From: Lineus longissimus
Taxonomy: Eukaryota > Nemertea > Pilidiophora > Heteronemertea > Lineidae
Length of the DNA stretch: 64,000 nt
Assembly (NCBI RefSeq): GCF_910592395.1
Contig: NC_088312.1
Location: 4,030,001 to 4,094,000, forward strand
Reading direction: 5' to 3'
Of the stretch, positions 46,077-59,400 are shown in pieces; the first letter of the stretch is position 1; every line of letters begins with the position of its first letter. The notes beneath the pieces were generated by a model, which was not told the DNA's origin, made no database searches, and saw nothing but the letters and a program-made list of their open reading frames with translations. The translations under genes were made by a program, and so were the position numbers.

Positions 46077-47696
46077 TCAGTCCCGAGGATAGACCTCCCT
46101 TAACCATGGCCGAGGAATATACTGGGCACCGTCGTAGTTTTCAAAATAGTCATCGATCTCAGGATGAATCACCTGGAAAACAATAAATAACATTTGTCTT
46201 AAAAATAGCATATACTAAAGACAAGTATTAAGGAAGTAAAGGGAAGACAAAACCTCGAATCCTATGCAGTTTGACTGCAACAGAACCACAGAAAAAGAAA
46301 TAGGTACATCATCTGGAGTAGACAAGGTTGGCAACACAACTGAAGCCAAACTGCTAAAATGGCTTCCAGGCCCAGTCTGATCTTCACCACTTCCAATGGA
46401 CCTCCATTTCCCCCTTGCCTCAACCAGGAATATATGAATGATTTCCAAGCGCTCTGTCAAAGTATGAAGTAGAAAATCACCTTTGTGTCGGAGACAACAT
46501 CCATATTTTCTTCAGCAACATAGGTCGTCTGTGGCTGCATGCGGTCCCTGGTGTCAACTAGCACAGAATAGTTTGGATGCTGCCTCCAATGCTGCAGTGA
46601 ACAGAACAGAGAAATAATCAGTGCTAAAGTGTCCTATCAAATTATGTCCTAGGACGAAAACAAAAAGAAAGACCTCTACCACTAGAGGTGCTCTTCAAGT
46701 CGGGAAAGAGCCCAATTTCTGGTATATCCTTACCCCTTTCCCAGGTGGATGATTTTGTTGTAACCAAGATTCAGGAGCTTTGGCAGTTTCATCCCATCCG
46801 ATGATGATGCCCCTGTAACCCCATCTTTTATGACGAATCACCTGGCCAACTCGGAACTTGACATGGCTTGGACGGGGACTTCTTGGCGTTGGCGACGCTG
46901 GAGCAAAGGTATGAAAAATCATGATAGAGAGATGACCACACATTGATTGATATGCTTTCATCTTAGGAGCGTTTTTTAAAGGACAAGTGGAGGAATTGAC
47001 TGTCTCATCAAACACCGCAAAGGTGGCACTAAGGTAACAGCACTTACTACAACTTGAGACAGTTACAATTAAGTACTCCTCACCAATTCAAGGGCAACTG
47101 CCGACAAACCTTCTCCAACAATCACCTTTACTCACATGCAAAATATCCTTCTGGTTCTTTCTGTTTGATTACATCCACAGCGGGCGATTCACCCTGGCCT
47201 CGCGAGGAGGAGGAAGCATCACTTTGGCCCGATATGAGGCCCTCACACCAGGTCTTCCAAGATTGCCATGATAAGTACTTATCACTGAAACCAGCAGCTG
47301 TTTTTACAATACTGAAAATAGAATAACATACGTGTAGTCATTTAAGAATAAGTGCATTGCTGCATTGTTCTTCATTACTAACAGTAACACCACATTGAGC
47401 ATTCAAAACGAAACTTCTGACCTGATATGACATGTATGAGGCCCAGGGTATCAGGTCCAATATGGCTATATGTGCCTATTTATGTTATTCAAACTTATAC
47501 CCACAATGGTCCAGTCAGGAGAACCAGTATTTACTTCAGTGAAATATCAAGTTAACATACTCCTTGATTGCATAATTTCTCTGTGACTGTGTCGAAATCC
47601 AGTACTTGGAGATGAGGAACTGAGTTGGAACTGCCAGGACCAGCAGACTCAACTGGAAAAATGTTCTTCTGTCAACGGGCATATCATGGACGTCCT
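46077..47696 (-). CDS. YccV/HspQ-like domain protein with N-terminal membrane anchor
   Basis: Five exons on the minus strand: 47561-47696 (ATG at 47682), 47136-47311, 46734-46897, 46481-46591, 46077-46172. All four junctions keep the frame, giving 222 residues and a TGA stop. Residues ~7-25 are hydrophobic (FFQLSLLVLAVPTQFLI), a signal anchor or signal peptide. Residues 45-110 are polar, with a Ser run. From ~115 a YccV-like (HspQ / hemimethylated-DNA-binding) domain follows: FRVGQVIRHKRWGYRGII, then GWD, NHPPGKG, HWRQHPNYSVLVD, TYVAEENM and a conserved C-terminal DDYFENYDG...PRPWLREVYP. In animals this domain is known from FBXO21 and POLDIP2. This protein lacks an F-box and is much shorter, so it is a separate stand-alone form. 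Its biochemical role is unknown; the DNA-binding name is historical. Confidence 0.85.
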
Positions 47697-48858
47697 CTGT
47701 AAAGGGAGAAGTACAAATTAGAGTAAGAACCATCATTAAACTGACTCACTGAGCTGAGAAAAGGTGAAACATTGTAGTTAGCTATCGCATTTGGATGTCC
47801 CAAACATATATGAGGTTTGCAAATAGTGTGAACACTCACTACAATATGTTTATCACTCAAGAACTTACCTATATCGTGATTTCCACATCACAATTTGTGA
47901 TTATAATGATGACATTTTCAACAAATGAAGTTTCGCCACACAAGCATATGTTTGCCATAAAGCGGTTCTAAACGCCCGATATTTTAACGACATCAATTAT
48001 ATCAAAGAGGATTATTAAATTACCAAATAAGTTGTAGGTTAAGGGCTGTTTGATAAGTCAAGCGTCTATGAAAAAGATATGTTTAGAATATTTGAAAATA
48101 ATGATTGATATGGTAGTAGGTGTCGTGTGGTTTTTTTTTTAGTTCACATTTCTATGGGTAGAGAGCGACACCGAATGGACCGAAGAAGCTGACAAAGAAG
48201 ATACGTTGTCATGGAAATGTCGGTAATCAAATTCGCCTAACACATTGGTTGAAGGTTATTTCATCAACTTCAAACATTCCCCGTACATCGGAAGGGCTAC
48301 AGCAAATAGAAAAGCTGCCAGCTGCCGTATTTTACTCCGTGCGTGTTGGCCACGCCGCATCATCATGTATAAACCACGTGCTTGCTGCTGTAAAGTCGGC
48401 CAGGACCCGTCGCACACTGCCCTTGATAGAAGATTGATCTTTCTCTGAATGATTCACCAAACTAAACTGTAACGACTGCTCTGCCATCTAGTTATTTTAA
48501 GACAGACAACCACTGACTGTGTGGTGCTATTGTCAGTGTCACTCCGTGTTAATCGTTGCTGCGATTGTTAATCGTTGCCGCGATTATTGATATTTCAATT
48601 CTGGCTTGGTCATTGTGTACGATCATACTGGTTATAGTTTTTGTAATTGTGTGTGGCTAAAAGCGTGCTGGAGGATGGATTACAGTTATTCCATGTACAT
48701 TTCACTGATAGCTTCTATCCTGTAGCATCTAGTGTAGCATTGCTAATACGTGTACCGGTATACTATGTATCATAGCACAATAAAGCATTTGATGTGAATG
48801 AGTGTCGCTCTCCTTTGACAATGATGACTTCCATTTTTGGATAACTTGAGAATTTCAG
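47697..48858. other. Promoter-side interval of the YccV gene
   Basis: Contains a T-run near 48,132 and an AATAAA at 48779-48784 on the plus strand that has no assigned gene. No coding exon recognised. Confidence 0.35.
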
Positions 48859-49292
48859 CAACATGCACATCCATTTCGAGGAGCTTAACACAACGCGGAG
48901 TGACTGTACAATTCAGACCCTCTCGTGGATGGGAAAGGTCCCTGATGGTGCTCCGGAGGAGGACGGCTGGAAGCTCAATAGGCAACATTACTATCAGGAA
49001 GGGTGGTTATCGGCCGGCAACGTTAAAGGCATAGTCAGCGCAACATTTACCACTTGTCATTGTCGCACAGCTGTTGAGCCACCCCCCAGGACTAACTTCA
49101 ATCTACGGGGACACAGAAATGAGGTAGGGATGATATCTCACTTTATCTCTTTCGCCCCTTTCATTTTTTTAAAAATTAATCATTTAAAAATGCTCATCCT
49201 GTGTCCCTCTTATACTATAGGAATGCCTAATCACAGAAAGCGTCTCAATCCCCAGTTTCAAGGGTACAATGGTCAAAACAGAGGCTTGCTAA
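48859..49292 (+). CDS. Candidate two-exon gene end, unrecognised
   Basis: Exon 48859-49123 (acceptor GAATTTCAG, donor AATGAG|GTAGGG) and exon 49221-49292 (acceptor TATACTATAG) join in phase 0 and end at TAA. The first reads MHIHFEELNTTRSDC, DGAPEEDGWKLNRQHYYQ and SATFTTCHC; the second ends GTMVKTEAC. It enters the window of coding in phase, needing two bases from an earlier exon, or starts at the ATG at 48863. An extracellular Cys-containing protein is possible but I do not recognise it. Confidence 0.4.
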
Positions 49293-51799
49293 CAGAGCCC
49301 TCAATAAATAGGCATGGTGCTTCCTTTTATATTGAATGCACTGAATGTTTGCCATTTCATGTAAATTTCCCCATGACACGTATTACAAATGTTTTGGGGG
49401 CAAGTTCGATGGGTGGCAGGGAAAGGATGCCACTGCTCCACAATGTCAAAGGACGTTGGAGCTTTGTCATAACCGTCCATGTCAGATTGGAGACGGCACA
49501 CAACCAACCACAAATGACAAAAGGCTCACCAAAATTTCCTTACATTTTTACAACAGTATTTATAAAACTAATGAAGCATGACTTCTAGATGGACCAGGAG
49601 CAGATAAAAGTGTAGGTTAACCTTCATACATGTCATAAAGACAGCTTTACAAAATCTTGTACATGTAATACATGTAGTGCATAAATGCATGCAAATATGT
49701 GAATTCTCAAAGTCTTGGCAAAAAAGGTTTCAAAGTACAAACGTATTTGACTTATATGATCATACATGCCATATAATGAATCCTGGGCTCACACTGCCTG
49801 AGGTCATCAAACCTAAAAGCCATTTCAGGTTGTGATGACTATGATATCATAAGGATATTGAAACAGAAATTGCCAGCACAATTTTCCTTTTGCCACCATT
49901 GCTCTTCTAAGACCCTTGCAAAACAGAAGGGAAACCCCAAATAAGGGTCCCAAGCATTAACAGCTTTTTTGGAGGGAAAGTTTGAACCTCCAAACCAATA
50001 GAAATGGCCTTCACATGGGCATGTGCCCTCTTACATTGTTTGAGAAGCTGCATAGTCCCACTTTAAATAAACCTTTCTATCTTGTGCTATTGAAGTGGAG
50101 GCTTTTATACTATAGGCCAAGGGCTAGTGGGACAGATTGGTGACTGCCACAGTTAGGGGCCTTGGTTGTGTTTGTTTCACTGGGAATCATATTCCTCCTA
50201 CAGGAAAAATTTACTGCAAGTGTGAGTGTGAGATAGGAGAGACCCACAGCAACTGTTTATCTCATCTGGCCTGACTCCTGCCTTAAGTCTCCCTTTTAAA
50301 TCTACAGCAGGCCAAGACCCTAATCTGCTGTGAAAGTTGGAAATGTTTGAGACCACAGCCATACATGAACATCATGAAACTTTAACTTAACTTTAAAAAA
50401 CTTTCATTCACAATTCAGTTCAGTCTTTGGGGGTCGTTGTTGGTGTGAGGTGATAGGGGGCAATTGCACTAACATGCCATTCCAGTTGCTGCAATATACA
50501 ACTAAAATTTTTAGTCCCACCTCACCCGAAATCCAGCCTGGTTTGTCCTATTTGTTTTAAAATGACAATGGCGAGAAAAATGTGATCTGCATTGGCTTTG
50601 TCAAGTATGCCAATTGTGATAAACCCTAATTGAACTGAGATAGAGAAGTGACATTCGAGCTGGTCATGGAGGTCCAAGATAAACTGATGAACTCAACATT
50701 TTTGTTGAAAACCATTTCTTATTATCTTCTTTTACTAAATCTTTGAAAACCTTTTAACAAGATAGAGGTCAGGTCCAGTAGCCCTGGGGAATTGTATCTA
50801 AAACCAGCAGTCTAAGCCAAACGCAATGTCAATGTAATGAAAAAAGTAATTGCGGTGATGTGGGCAAAGAAAACATGTCCAGGGCTCATTGTGAGCTAGC
50901 CTGATTCTGACCTTTTTCATTAGTGGTCACCAAACAGTCCTCGGAAAAAGGAAATTGCATTTTGTAGCATTGTGAAGATGACATCTCACCCGGCCGTTAT
51001 ATCCAGGGTTTCTGCAGCTCAGGGTGGCGTGTACCTTTCAAATATTAGAGTATACATTACAATGATTGCCTGGATGAAGTCACTTCTAGGCACTGGTAGG
51101 TGCATGCCAGTCATCCCTTCTGGAGATTTTGGTCATTTCAAGAAACTCATCTGAGGGAACAATTATGCTATGTCCCTTAGAATGCCAGGCAGTACTTCAG
51201 CTCCAAGCAGCAGCTTGCATCCTTTCCTTTTCTGTGCGATTTGTACCCTTCTTGTCATCCCAAAGCCATGATCACTGTACTTTTAGACAAGCCCCTCTAG
51301 CTCAATTCGTGTTTTCGAACTGTCAGCTCAGATCAGAGGCAAATGATTAGCCATATCACTATCAGAAAAAAAAGACAAGGCTATAGGGTATGCCTTTGGC
51401 TGTTGCCAAAATGATATGGTATGATATGATGTTTCTGAAGGACAGAAATCTGTTGTCCCTGATATGCACATTGGGCTTCACGGTGATCAGTATTTTTTTC
51501 TGCAGTGAGTGACATTACAGCAACAAGATATTGGTTACAAATCTGGCATAAGGGTTAAATTAGATAGTTACACTTGTCTCACTGCTCGTAGTTTTCTTTG
51601 AACTCTGTAGCCTCCATGAGCTCAAAAGAACGTAACTTCCCACACAATTACATGCCACACCAGCTTGATACAAACACTGTGTACGTCAAGTATCGAGTGT
51701 ACCAGAGAGAGCTAAATGTATCAATGATATCAATGGCAGTGATGCATGCATGTATGAGATCAAACATGAGTAGATTGATTTGATTCTATACGATAGTAT
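49293..51799. other. Non-coding interval
   Basis: TACATGTA words near 49,655-49,675. A minus-strand and a plus-strand frame at 49,301-49,588 are weak. No gene recognised in the remainder. Confidence 0.35.
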
Positions 51800-52072
51800 G
51801 TGGAGTATAGTGACCCTCTGTTCAAAACGGGTCGGGATCCATTTAGTGATCACTTGGCTGAGCAACGAACTATCATATTCAAAAGAGACTCGCTATTTGA
51901 AGTATTCTTTGAAATTTGTATCTTTGACTGCTCCATTGATGGTTTTAGAAGTGAAGAGAAACATATTCTTTTACAATATGGGTTTGAATATAAAGAGGAT
52001 GCCTTCTGCGAGTTGTGTAGAGATCTCCTTACTGGCGAACCTGAAACAGCTATTAATTTCGTCATGGAGTAG
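51800..52072 (+). CDS. Small open frame, possibly a terminal exon
   Basis: A 90-codon frame with coding-like composition: acidic, hydrophobic residues regularly spaced, including SLFEVFFEICIFDCSIDGF, EEKHILLQYGF and CRDLLTGEPE. The helical spacing with an Asp-Gly turn and following Glu-rich helix is weakly like a TerB-type fold, which I treat only as a suggestion. No strong splice site defines its start; an AG at 51,819 (GAGTATAG) could be an acceptor. Confidence 0.35.
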   Translation: MEYSDPLFKTGRDPFSDHLAEQRTIIFKRDSLFEVFFEICIFDCSIDGFRSEEKHILLQYGFEYKEDAFCELCRDLLTGEPETAINFVME

Positions 52073-52149
52073 GACACCCTCAGATTAAGGACACCCTCGG
52101 AACTGAGAAGTGCTGTCCTTAATAGAGAGGTGTCCTGATTAGAGAGGTC
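52072..52149. repeat. GGACACC / TAGAGAGGT short repeats
   Basis: Directly after the preceding open frame: AGGACACCCTCAGATTAAGG and its variant, then TGTCCTTAATAGAGAGG followed by TGTCCTGATTAGAGAGG. The two halves are partly inverted (GGACACC / GGTGTCC), so the block can fold. It resembles dispersed repeats in marine invertebrates. Confidence 0.5.
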
Positions 52150-55100
52150 AAATTAAATGGAGACAATCAATTTTCGACCAAAACTACTGTCCTTTGCAAG
52201 TAGCTATGACAAGCAGCACAAACCTCGGACGAAGTAGATGAATTGCGACGTCACATTTCTGATATAGTCTCTTAAATGCACGGAAACGACCATTTCAGAT
52301 GAGTAATAGTCTCACTTTAAAAACACTCTGAAATGGCCATTCAGAGGATTTTACGATAGCATGTTACTAAATCCATGTGTGCAACATCCTTGCTCAGGAA
52401 GATGCCCAGAGCATTGATACCTGAATCGAGTGTACAGGATGTTTATTGATTATTGATGATGAGAGTCCAAACTACATGACCAGATTGGTAATTTGACTCG
52501 CACCAATATTCTCCTGGAGATTTATTGAGTCGAAGGTACAAAGAGAAGTGGGTGGAATGTATACACTAGTCTTGGTCTTGCATATTTAGATTACCATTAT
52601 TTTCCTTGGCTTCAGCCAATCTGCGTTCTTGTTACATCTTTCTTTTTGCATGGTGATTATGACTCATTCCATTTAATCCAAACGTTGCTGATCTGCACAA
52701 CAAGTTGATTACTCCAACTGCGCGTTCACGACTGATATTGCATGACGACATCACATCATCTCCCCGCATCTATCAATCAACTGTCGCCTCAGCACACACA
52801 AGAGGAAACCATTTAAACAAATATTCCCACAGGATGCTGATTGAGGTTTAGTAATAGTCTTTCGTCACATCTTAATGTAAGTTGGGACTTTGGAAGAGCA
52901 TCAACATCGCATTTATCAATGAAGTGGTTGACTGTATGTTGGATTCTGCAACACTAATGGTCGAAAGGCATAAGCAAGAAAAAAGGTAACAACATAAAAT
53001 TCTTATTCCAGTACACAGTTTTCTGCAGTCCCCATGGCTTTGAGGTCATGCAGTTACAATTGCAGAGTCAGTAAGTTATTGAAGTTGATGCCTAGTTGTG
53101 AAAACAGCAGTCCCTCGCTCTCCCCAGCAGCTCCCATAGTAGAAACCAAGCTTGATGGCTGTAACAGGAGAGACAATGGCAGATTGATGGGCGGGCTGCT
53201 GAGTTTGGAACGAGGTCCCCAATGCATTACAGTCACTAGCACTGCGTTTCCTAATCCGAAGATATTCCCCTGAGTACATGCACACATATAAAACATGTCT
53301 GTCACATAATCTCATTGGGAACTCCTGTCCGTAATAATGACATATTGGAAAATATCTTTGTAACCTTTGTGAGAAAAGGCTTCTCTAAATGGCTGGCGGC
53401 ATTTTGATGATCACTGATACCTGGCATTGTAGTTTATAGGCAATGGAAACGTATTTATACTCTATGAACTGCTTCATTAGAGTACAAATCAACACTGAAA
53501 AATGTTCAAAATCAATATCTGTCCTGTAGGCTATAGTGTGTTGTTGTTTCAATTATGTCAATGGATCATAACATCAGCAGTTTCTGTGTGAAGGCAAAAT
53601 ATGTATCAAAACAATATGAGCCTGCAGGATACTTGATCTCAAAAGTACTTTGTGTATGAGAATCAATGGCCTTCTGAACATGTCTTTATCAGTAAGCTTT
53701 CAGAACAAGGTCCAATTCCCATCAGCAACATTTTCATGTGATGAACAGCAGTTGTTCATGATTTCCAGCTTCAACTACGTCTCAACGCAAATACTTATCA
53801 CAGCAAGATGTGAATTTATAGCTGTGCAAACATCCTTTTTGATTGGTTTCCGGCATTCACAGCCTCGACATTCAAAAGTATACCCTGATGGTGTGATAAA
53901 ACTTAATTATGTGTCTGCAGGAAATGAGGTTAAGGATGGGAATTGCTTAGTCAGGGCGCGGTCAGAGTATTTTAGCAGTTGATTGATCAGTGTAGAATAT
54001 TATGGGATTGCATTGATATGAATTCCTGCTTTTCATTACTGATGAAGGAAATGTCTTGACAGAAGGATATGTGAAAGCATTCTGATGCTAATAATCATAT
54101 TTCTCAAGCACCAAGAAAGAAGTGGATGATAATCGCTGAGGCTAATTGTCTTGCGTGAAATTGTGAAATTTCACTAATACAGCTCAATCAAAACAAACCA
54201 CTGAAAAATGTTTACAGCATCTTGAATGCAAGGACATCTGCTGTTTAGCACTTTCTAAGTTGAAATTAGGATTCATTTTCAATTCCATTTTCAATCACTT
54301 TTTGTACAATCTGGGTAGCCTGAAGTTCGCAACCTTGAAATGCACAAAAAATGAACACAAACAAAAAATTCACAGACAATAAGGACATTTCCTGCTCGAG
54401 CTTTTTATGGTATCCCCTTTGTCCACCTCAAAGATGTCCTGACTTAATCCACCTTGCTCTTTTCGCATCCAGGAAGAGAATCCCATACTGTGGTTTCCAT
54501 GGCAACAGTTGCATAGAAAACCGAAACTGAAAACCTATCCCGACATTTATTTGCGTCCCTTATGATCTTGTGCCTCTCCTCTTCAAAGATCCTAGTCTTA
54601 AGTGTCATCTTCTTGGAAATGAGCACTATAGTTTGTGATGACATGAAAGAAAGGGACAAGTAGAGTGAAGGGTGTAGGCTCAGAAGAAGGAGAAAACTTG
54701 ATGGTATTTAGAGACAATTGGGAGAAAATATTGCTGCTGTGTTGAAAAGTTGTTCTGGATGCGATGTTAAAAGATCTTACGAGTTCAAGTTGACTTCCAG
54801 GGCATCCAGGGTGCATAATAAAAACGTCAGCTCCTATGAAGGGTTGATATTCTTTTTGGTAAATTTCTTGTAAACTTGAAGGACGAGTGTAATCAAGAAT
54901 TTTAGAAGTCGTGTCGGCACTATGACATTAATCATCTTATTTATAGACAGCTGTTCTCTGTTCCAGAAACAAATGTAATTTGGATTACATGGGTTTCTGT
55001 TACATATTGTGCTCAGCTGTTGATTAACATCCGCCAAAACCTAATTTCCAATTTTTGCTACTAAAAGTACATTGTGTATGGTAATGGAAACGTCTTTCTT

Positions 55101-55664
55101 CCTCCATAATGTAATCCTCAGGAATGGTGTCAATATTAGTGACGAAATTCCCGGAGACATCAAGCTAGCAAATTAAACTTTTATTGCCTTCCGTTTCTAA
55201 AGAGCTTTTATCAATGCCTGTCTTGGAGCATTCTGGTACATTTTTGCATGATGGGGGTTCAAAACCTTCAAGAGCATAAAAAAGTGCAATAATTGCAATC
55301 AAAAGGAAAGTGGCAATTTTGCTTCTGGGCTTTCCAATATTCCGGTATAGTGGTGCCAAATTGCAATGCATTCTAATTAAACATTATTTTTAGCTTGATG
55401 GAAGATCTCATAAGTGCGGAAGTTTGACATTGGGAATTTAAAAAGGAGTGTCTTGAAGTAATAGGTTGTGCTAGACTTATGAACTAGTTTACAGAGGTAT
55501 ATAGAGGGTGGTTAGGGGATGCATATTTAACCCCTCTCTTTCCTGAAACCTTTCAGTAGATATCGGATGAGCTGTTCAATCATTGCTACAATCCGAACAT
55601 GGTATCCATTTGTACACTTTGGTGGAGCAAGGCGAGTTAGGCAAAGAGCCCTGCCTGAAGTCTT
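52150..55664. other. Gene-poor interval
   Basis: Only short chance frames on both strands, some overlapping (53,034-53,315). No splice-supported exon found. Confidence 0.4.
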
Positions 55665-55743
55665 ATGCCATCTGTAGGGATCGAACCGGGCCTCTTGACC
55701 GCTTTATAGTGGAGAGTCCAAGCCACTAGACCACAGAGGCTCC
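55665..55743 (-). repeat. tRNA-like SINE head or tRNA pseudogene
   Basis: On the minus strand GCCTCTGTGGTCTAGTGGC supplies an A box (TGGTCTAGTGG, 55723-55733) and GGTTCGATCCC (55677-55687) a B box, 57 bp apart. The anticodon and T stems do not pair well and the acceptor stem is imperfect, so it is not a working tRNA gene. The A-box sequence is similar to tRNA-Glu/Asp types. Confidence 0.6.
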
Positions 55744-56091
55744 TTAGGCATGACATGACTTGATTAAAGGGATGGCAAAGTTTTACACAACTGAACATGA
55801 CAGACTTTGCCTTTGGCTGTTACTTCCTGAATAACTTAAAACAGGTATCTTGCATTCATCTATGTTTATACTCTTCAATGGAGCTTTCTCAATAAATAAG
55901 AAATCATGACCAATGCTCATGTATTGTGCCAACTTCATGAATATCATATGAAAAGGCAGCTTAGGGCTTCTTTTATTTCAGTCACGTCTGCCGTCTTGTC
56001 ATGAAGAGGTGAAAACCTACCTGACATGAGAAGCCGTATTGGGCGGTAAAGCCGAGTGGATGGCATGCTGATGATGTTTGTCATCATCGGT

Positions 56092-56463
56092 TTTATGCAA
56101 GTATCAATTCGTGTCTTGTACCCCCCCTCCTCAAGGGTACGACACCTTATCACCCTATAACGACATCTTAAGGCTCAAGCATCACCCTTTTTTCACCAAT
56201 GCTACTTTTTCTTTCGTCAAGACATCACCATCAACAATATATCAGTTATCACCATCATATAAAGTAACCGAACTAATTTTACTGGGTGAGGCTGTATGTT
56301 CGACAAGACTTCGACACATTAGCATCCTTATTCTTTCCAGCTTCGCCAAATTTTCACTAAAGGAAAAATAAATACTACTCAAGCATCGGCAAAGATTAGT
56401 GGTGATAGCTTAACTACCCTTGAGGAGGGGGGTACAAGAAACGAATTGATACTTGCATTAAAG
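56092..56463. mobile_element. Foldback element with ~48-bp inverted repeats
   Basis: The left arm 56092-56139 and right arm 56415-56463 are inverted copies with about three mismatches (core GCAAGTATCAATTCG and TACCCCCCCTCCTCAAGGGT). The spacer is about 275 bp, AT-rich and non-coding. Flanks TTTTA / TTAAA may hide a short target duplication. No transposase. Confidence 0.75.
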
Positions 56464-59400
56464 ATGAATAGCTGGTTGCCAAGAGAGTTGATTCGAATTT
56501 GAATGTCAGAAAGAGGTATATACTTATACAAGAACAAATGCTGATCAATCTTTTTCACTTTGGGTTTGAGCCCTGTAAGCCGATGTTGTATATTGTTACA
56601 TTCATAAAGCACGCTAGTCACAGAAATATCCGCTCTGTTGATATTACTCATGTGGAATAATCCTGATGATGTTGACTACATCCTACCATACAATACGCTA
56701 TCCATATTATTTGCCTTGATCCGATATTGTGGCTCGGAGGCTGTTGTAATGCCTGCATCTCCTAGATCCGTCATTGTCAATTCAGGTAGCAGATACCATT
56801 AGGCTATATATCGAGATATCACTTGAGCTTTTACCATGCAGGTGGGTTGTATCATTGTTGCCTGGTTATTTGCTGTAAGAGTGCCAATTAGCGCAATTGA
56901 CCCTTTAGGGCAAAGCAAACATCCAGCTATTGATGCATGATATGATGTCATAGATACCATATTTTAATTACGTAAGCCTTTACTTTGATAGGTTTCTAAA
57001 TGTTTCCAAGAAAGAATGATATAAAATGTACAGGTTTTACTGATTGAAACTGGTATGGGAATATCTTCGTAGGCACATGGGTGTATACAACTTAGGTATT
57101 TCATGGTCCGATATCGCTGAAGGTGTTCTTTTACATTGTAACACCACTCACTCATGAGCAGGACCATGTGGAGCAATGTTAACAATTAATGGGCCATTGT
57201 AACAAGAACAATTGACCAATCTTCTTGCTATTGTAATCAAATAGCGACAATGAGATGTTATTCATGTAATTCTTGTGTCTAGACTGATGTACATTATCAT
57301 AAATTTGCGCAATTTCACAGTATCAGTCACTCCTGGTGTTTTCATCGTGTAGAGGAAGGAACAAATGTACTTAATTCTCTTAGGCTGGGGCGTAATACAT
57401 TTGTAACAAAAAAGGAATGTCTTAAGATAGTGCTAGGCTACATGGCACACAAGATAAGTTTCAGTTTTGAACAGCCAAGTCAAAATCTTTGAACAGGATG
57501 TAAAGATTCTTGATGAACATGGTATACATTTTCGAACTGGAATCACCGATTCTTGTTGAAGGCACCTCCGATGATCAATGCAAACAAACCATTTTTGTTT
57601 CATTTGTTCATGATTGCAAGATGAATTTAAACTGCTCATTTGCAGCCGCTTTAGGATCCTAACAGCTATGTCATACAGAGTAAGCTGATAGGCTGTTCAT
57701 AGAAAACTCCTACTATACTCTTGTTATAGAAACCTATAATGCCAGTCCATTGCCACTGAGAAGTACTAGATAAAAGCACTTTAGCTTTAGCCAGCTAGAG
57801 CTGTGACATCTACATCTAAAAAACTTGACCAAGTCATTGGTTATTCTGTAACAGTGCATCAATACGCTTATAAATCATTTTCTGAATTGCTACAGAAATC
57901 CTGTGGCATTAACTTAATGAGCTCCTGCCCCATTTGCCCTGTGAATGCCAAGGTGAATGGGGACTATAACCTTAATCACACATTTTCCAGAAAGATCTGA
58001 ATGCCTTGCACTCTTTGGTCAGGAACCAAGAACCCAGTAACTTAACAAATGCAAATGTCCACCAAGGTAACCCCTGGATGCAACTGCTATTTGACTCTGC
58101 GACATACCTTGGTAAACCTATACTGTTAGCTAAGAAAAGCAAATTTCCATAACTTTTTGGTCCACACTGGTCATTAACTGCTTATGAATGCTCACAGCAG
58201 GCTATAGAGGAAGCTCATTCTGATGAAGTTGAAAAAGCAGTCCAATTAACATGGAAGGAGGCCAAGATTTTGATTGCTGCATCATCAAGTTTCTGTTTAA
58301 TTTCTGCATTGAATTTGAAAATTCTAGAATCAACTGTCAGCTAAACCACCTGTTCATGTAAAAGTGGTGTGGTATGTTTACATGGAATAGAAGTAAGTTG
58401 GCATGATGAAGTAAATCAGAGTTGACTGTTAATGAACTGCTTTACAGCCACTCAGGACCTAATTAAGTCACCCTAGAGAATCTAAGCAACTTACACAATC
58501 TCACTCTCACAATTCCTAAAGCCAAAAGTAATTTACTTTTATTGACTTGCGACATCTAAGACTCCTAAGACTCGGGAAAATCAGGATGGAACGAATTGAA
58601 TGAGGCATAGAATTACAGAATCGATGGCCCGCTAAAAAGGACAATCTCCCGAGACCAATGGTTATCTGATCTTGGCTCTAACATTATTGGGTTCACAGCA
58701 GGCCTGCTTGGTGAACCTGATTGGCAGAATGTCTTATAGGAGAATCAATGATACCCACATGTAGGTAAAATGACAGCCCAGAGAAGGGCAATACCAGATC
58801 CAATACTACTCAAAACAGTGCGCGTGACTCACATTAGACATGTTAGATCTTAGTGAACAAGTGAACCTCTTGGCCTCAAGAGGCCCGCAAGAGCTTCTGA
58901 TTTAACACTAGAGAACCTATGATGGTTAAAGTCTGTGACTTCAAGAAACTACCAGCGTTATATAGGGCTACACGTATGCCATAATAATCATGGAACTCAA
59001 AAGTATAAGATAGATGAGAACCACCAACGAATTGAGAACTGAACAATACCACAGGATAACTCTTTCTTTGAGTTAGTCATTGCAAAACCAAATCAATGAT
59101 GCCTGAAAGAGGCAATTTCGAGTGATCAATGGTTTGTAGATGGTAACTTTCAGTATATTTGATATATTTATAACTACAATGGGTAAAGGCGATAATTACT
59201 CAATTTCACAGTCAAATAAATTTCTTGCATAGAATCTTGCAATGATGATAATCGGCTGACTGAATGTCATGGATGAAAATCAATGTCGCTTGCATGTCAG
59301 TGAGAAACTCGTCTGCTATCCAAAAAACAGGTGTGTCTCAGGGGGCAGCTCAGCAAGGACTCAAAGAAGACTGATTAACCTCTCTCCCCTTCAAGGACTG

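Noticed and set aside
55665-55743. Functional tRNA gene
   Set aside because: A and B boxes are good but the anticodon, T and acceptor stems pair poorly, so a SINE head or pseudogene is more likely.
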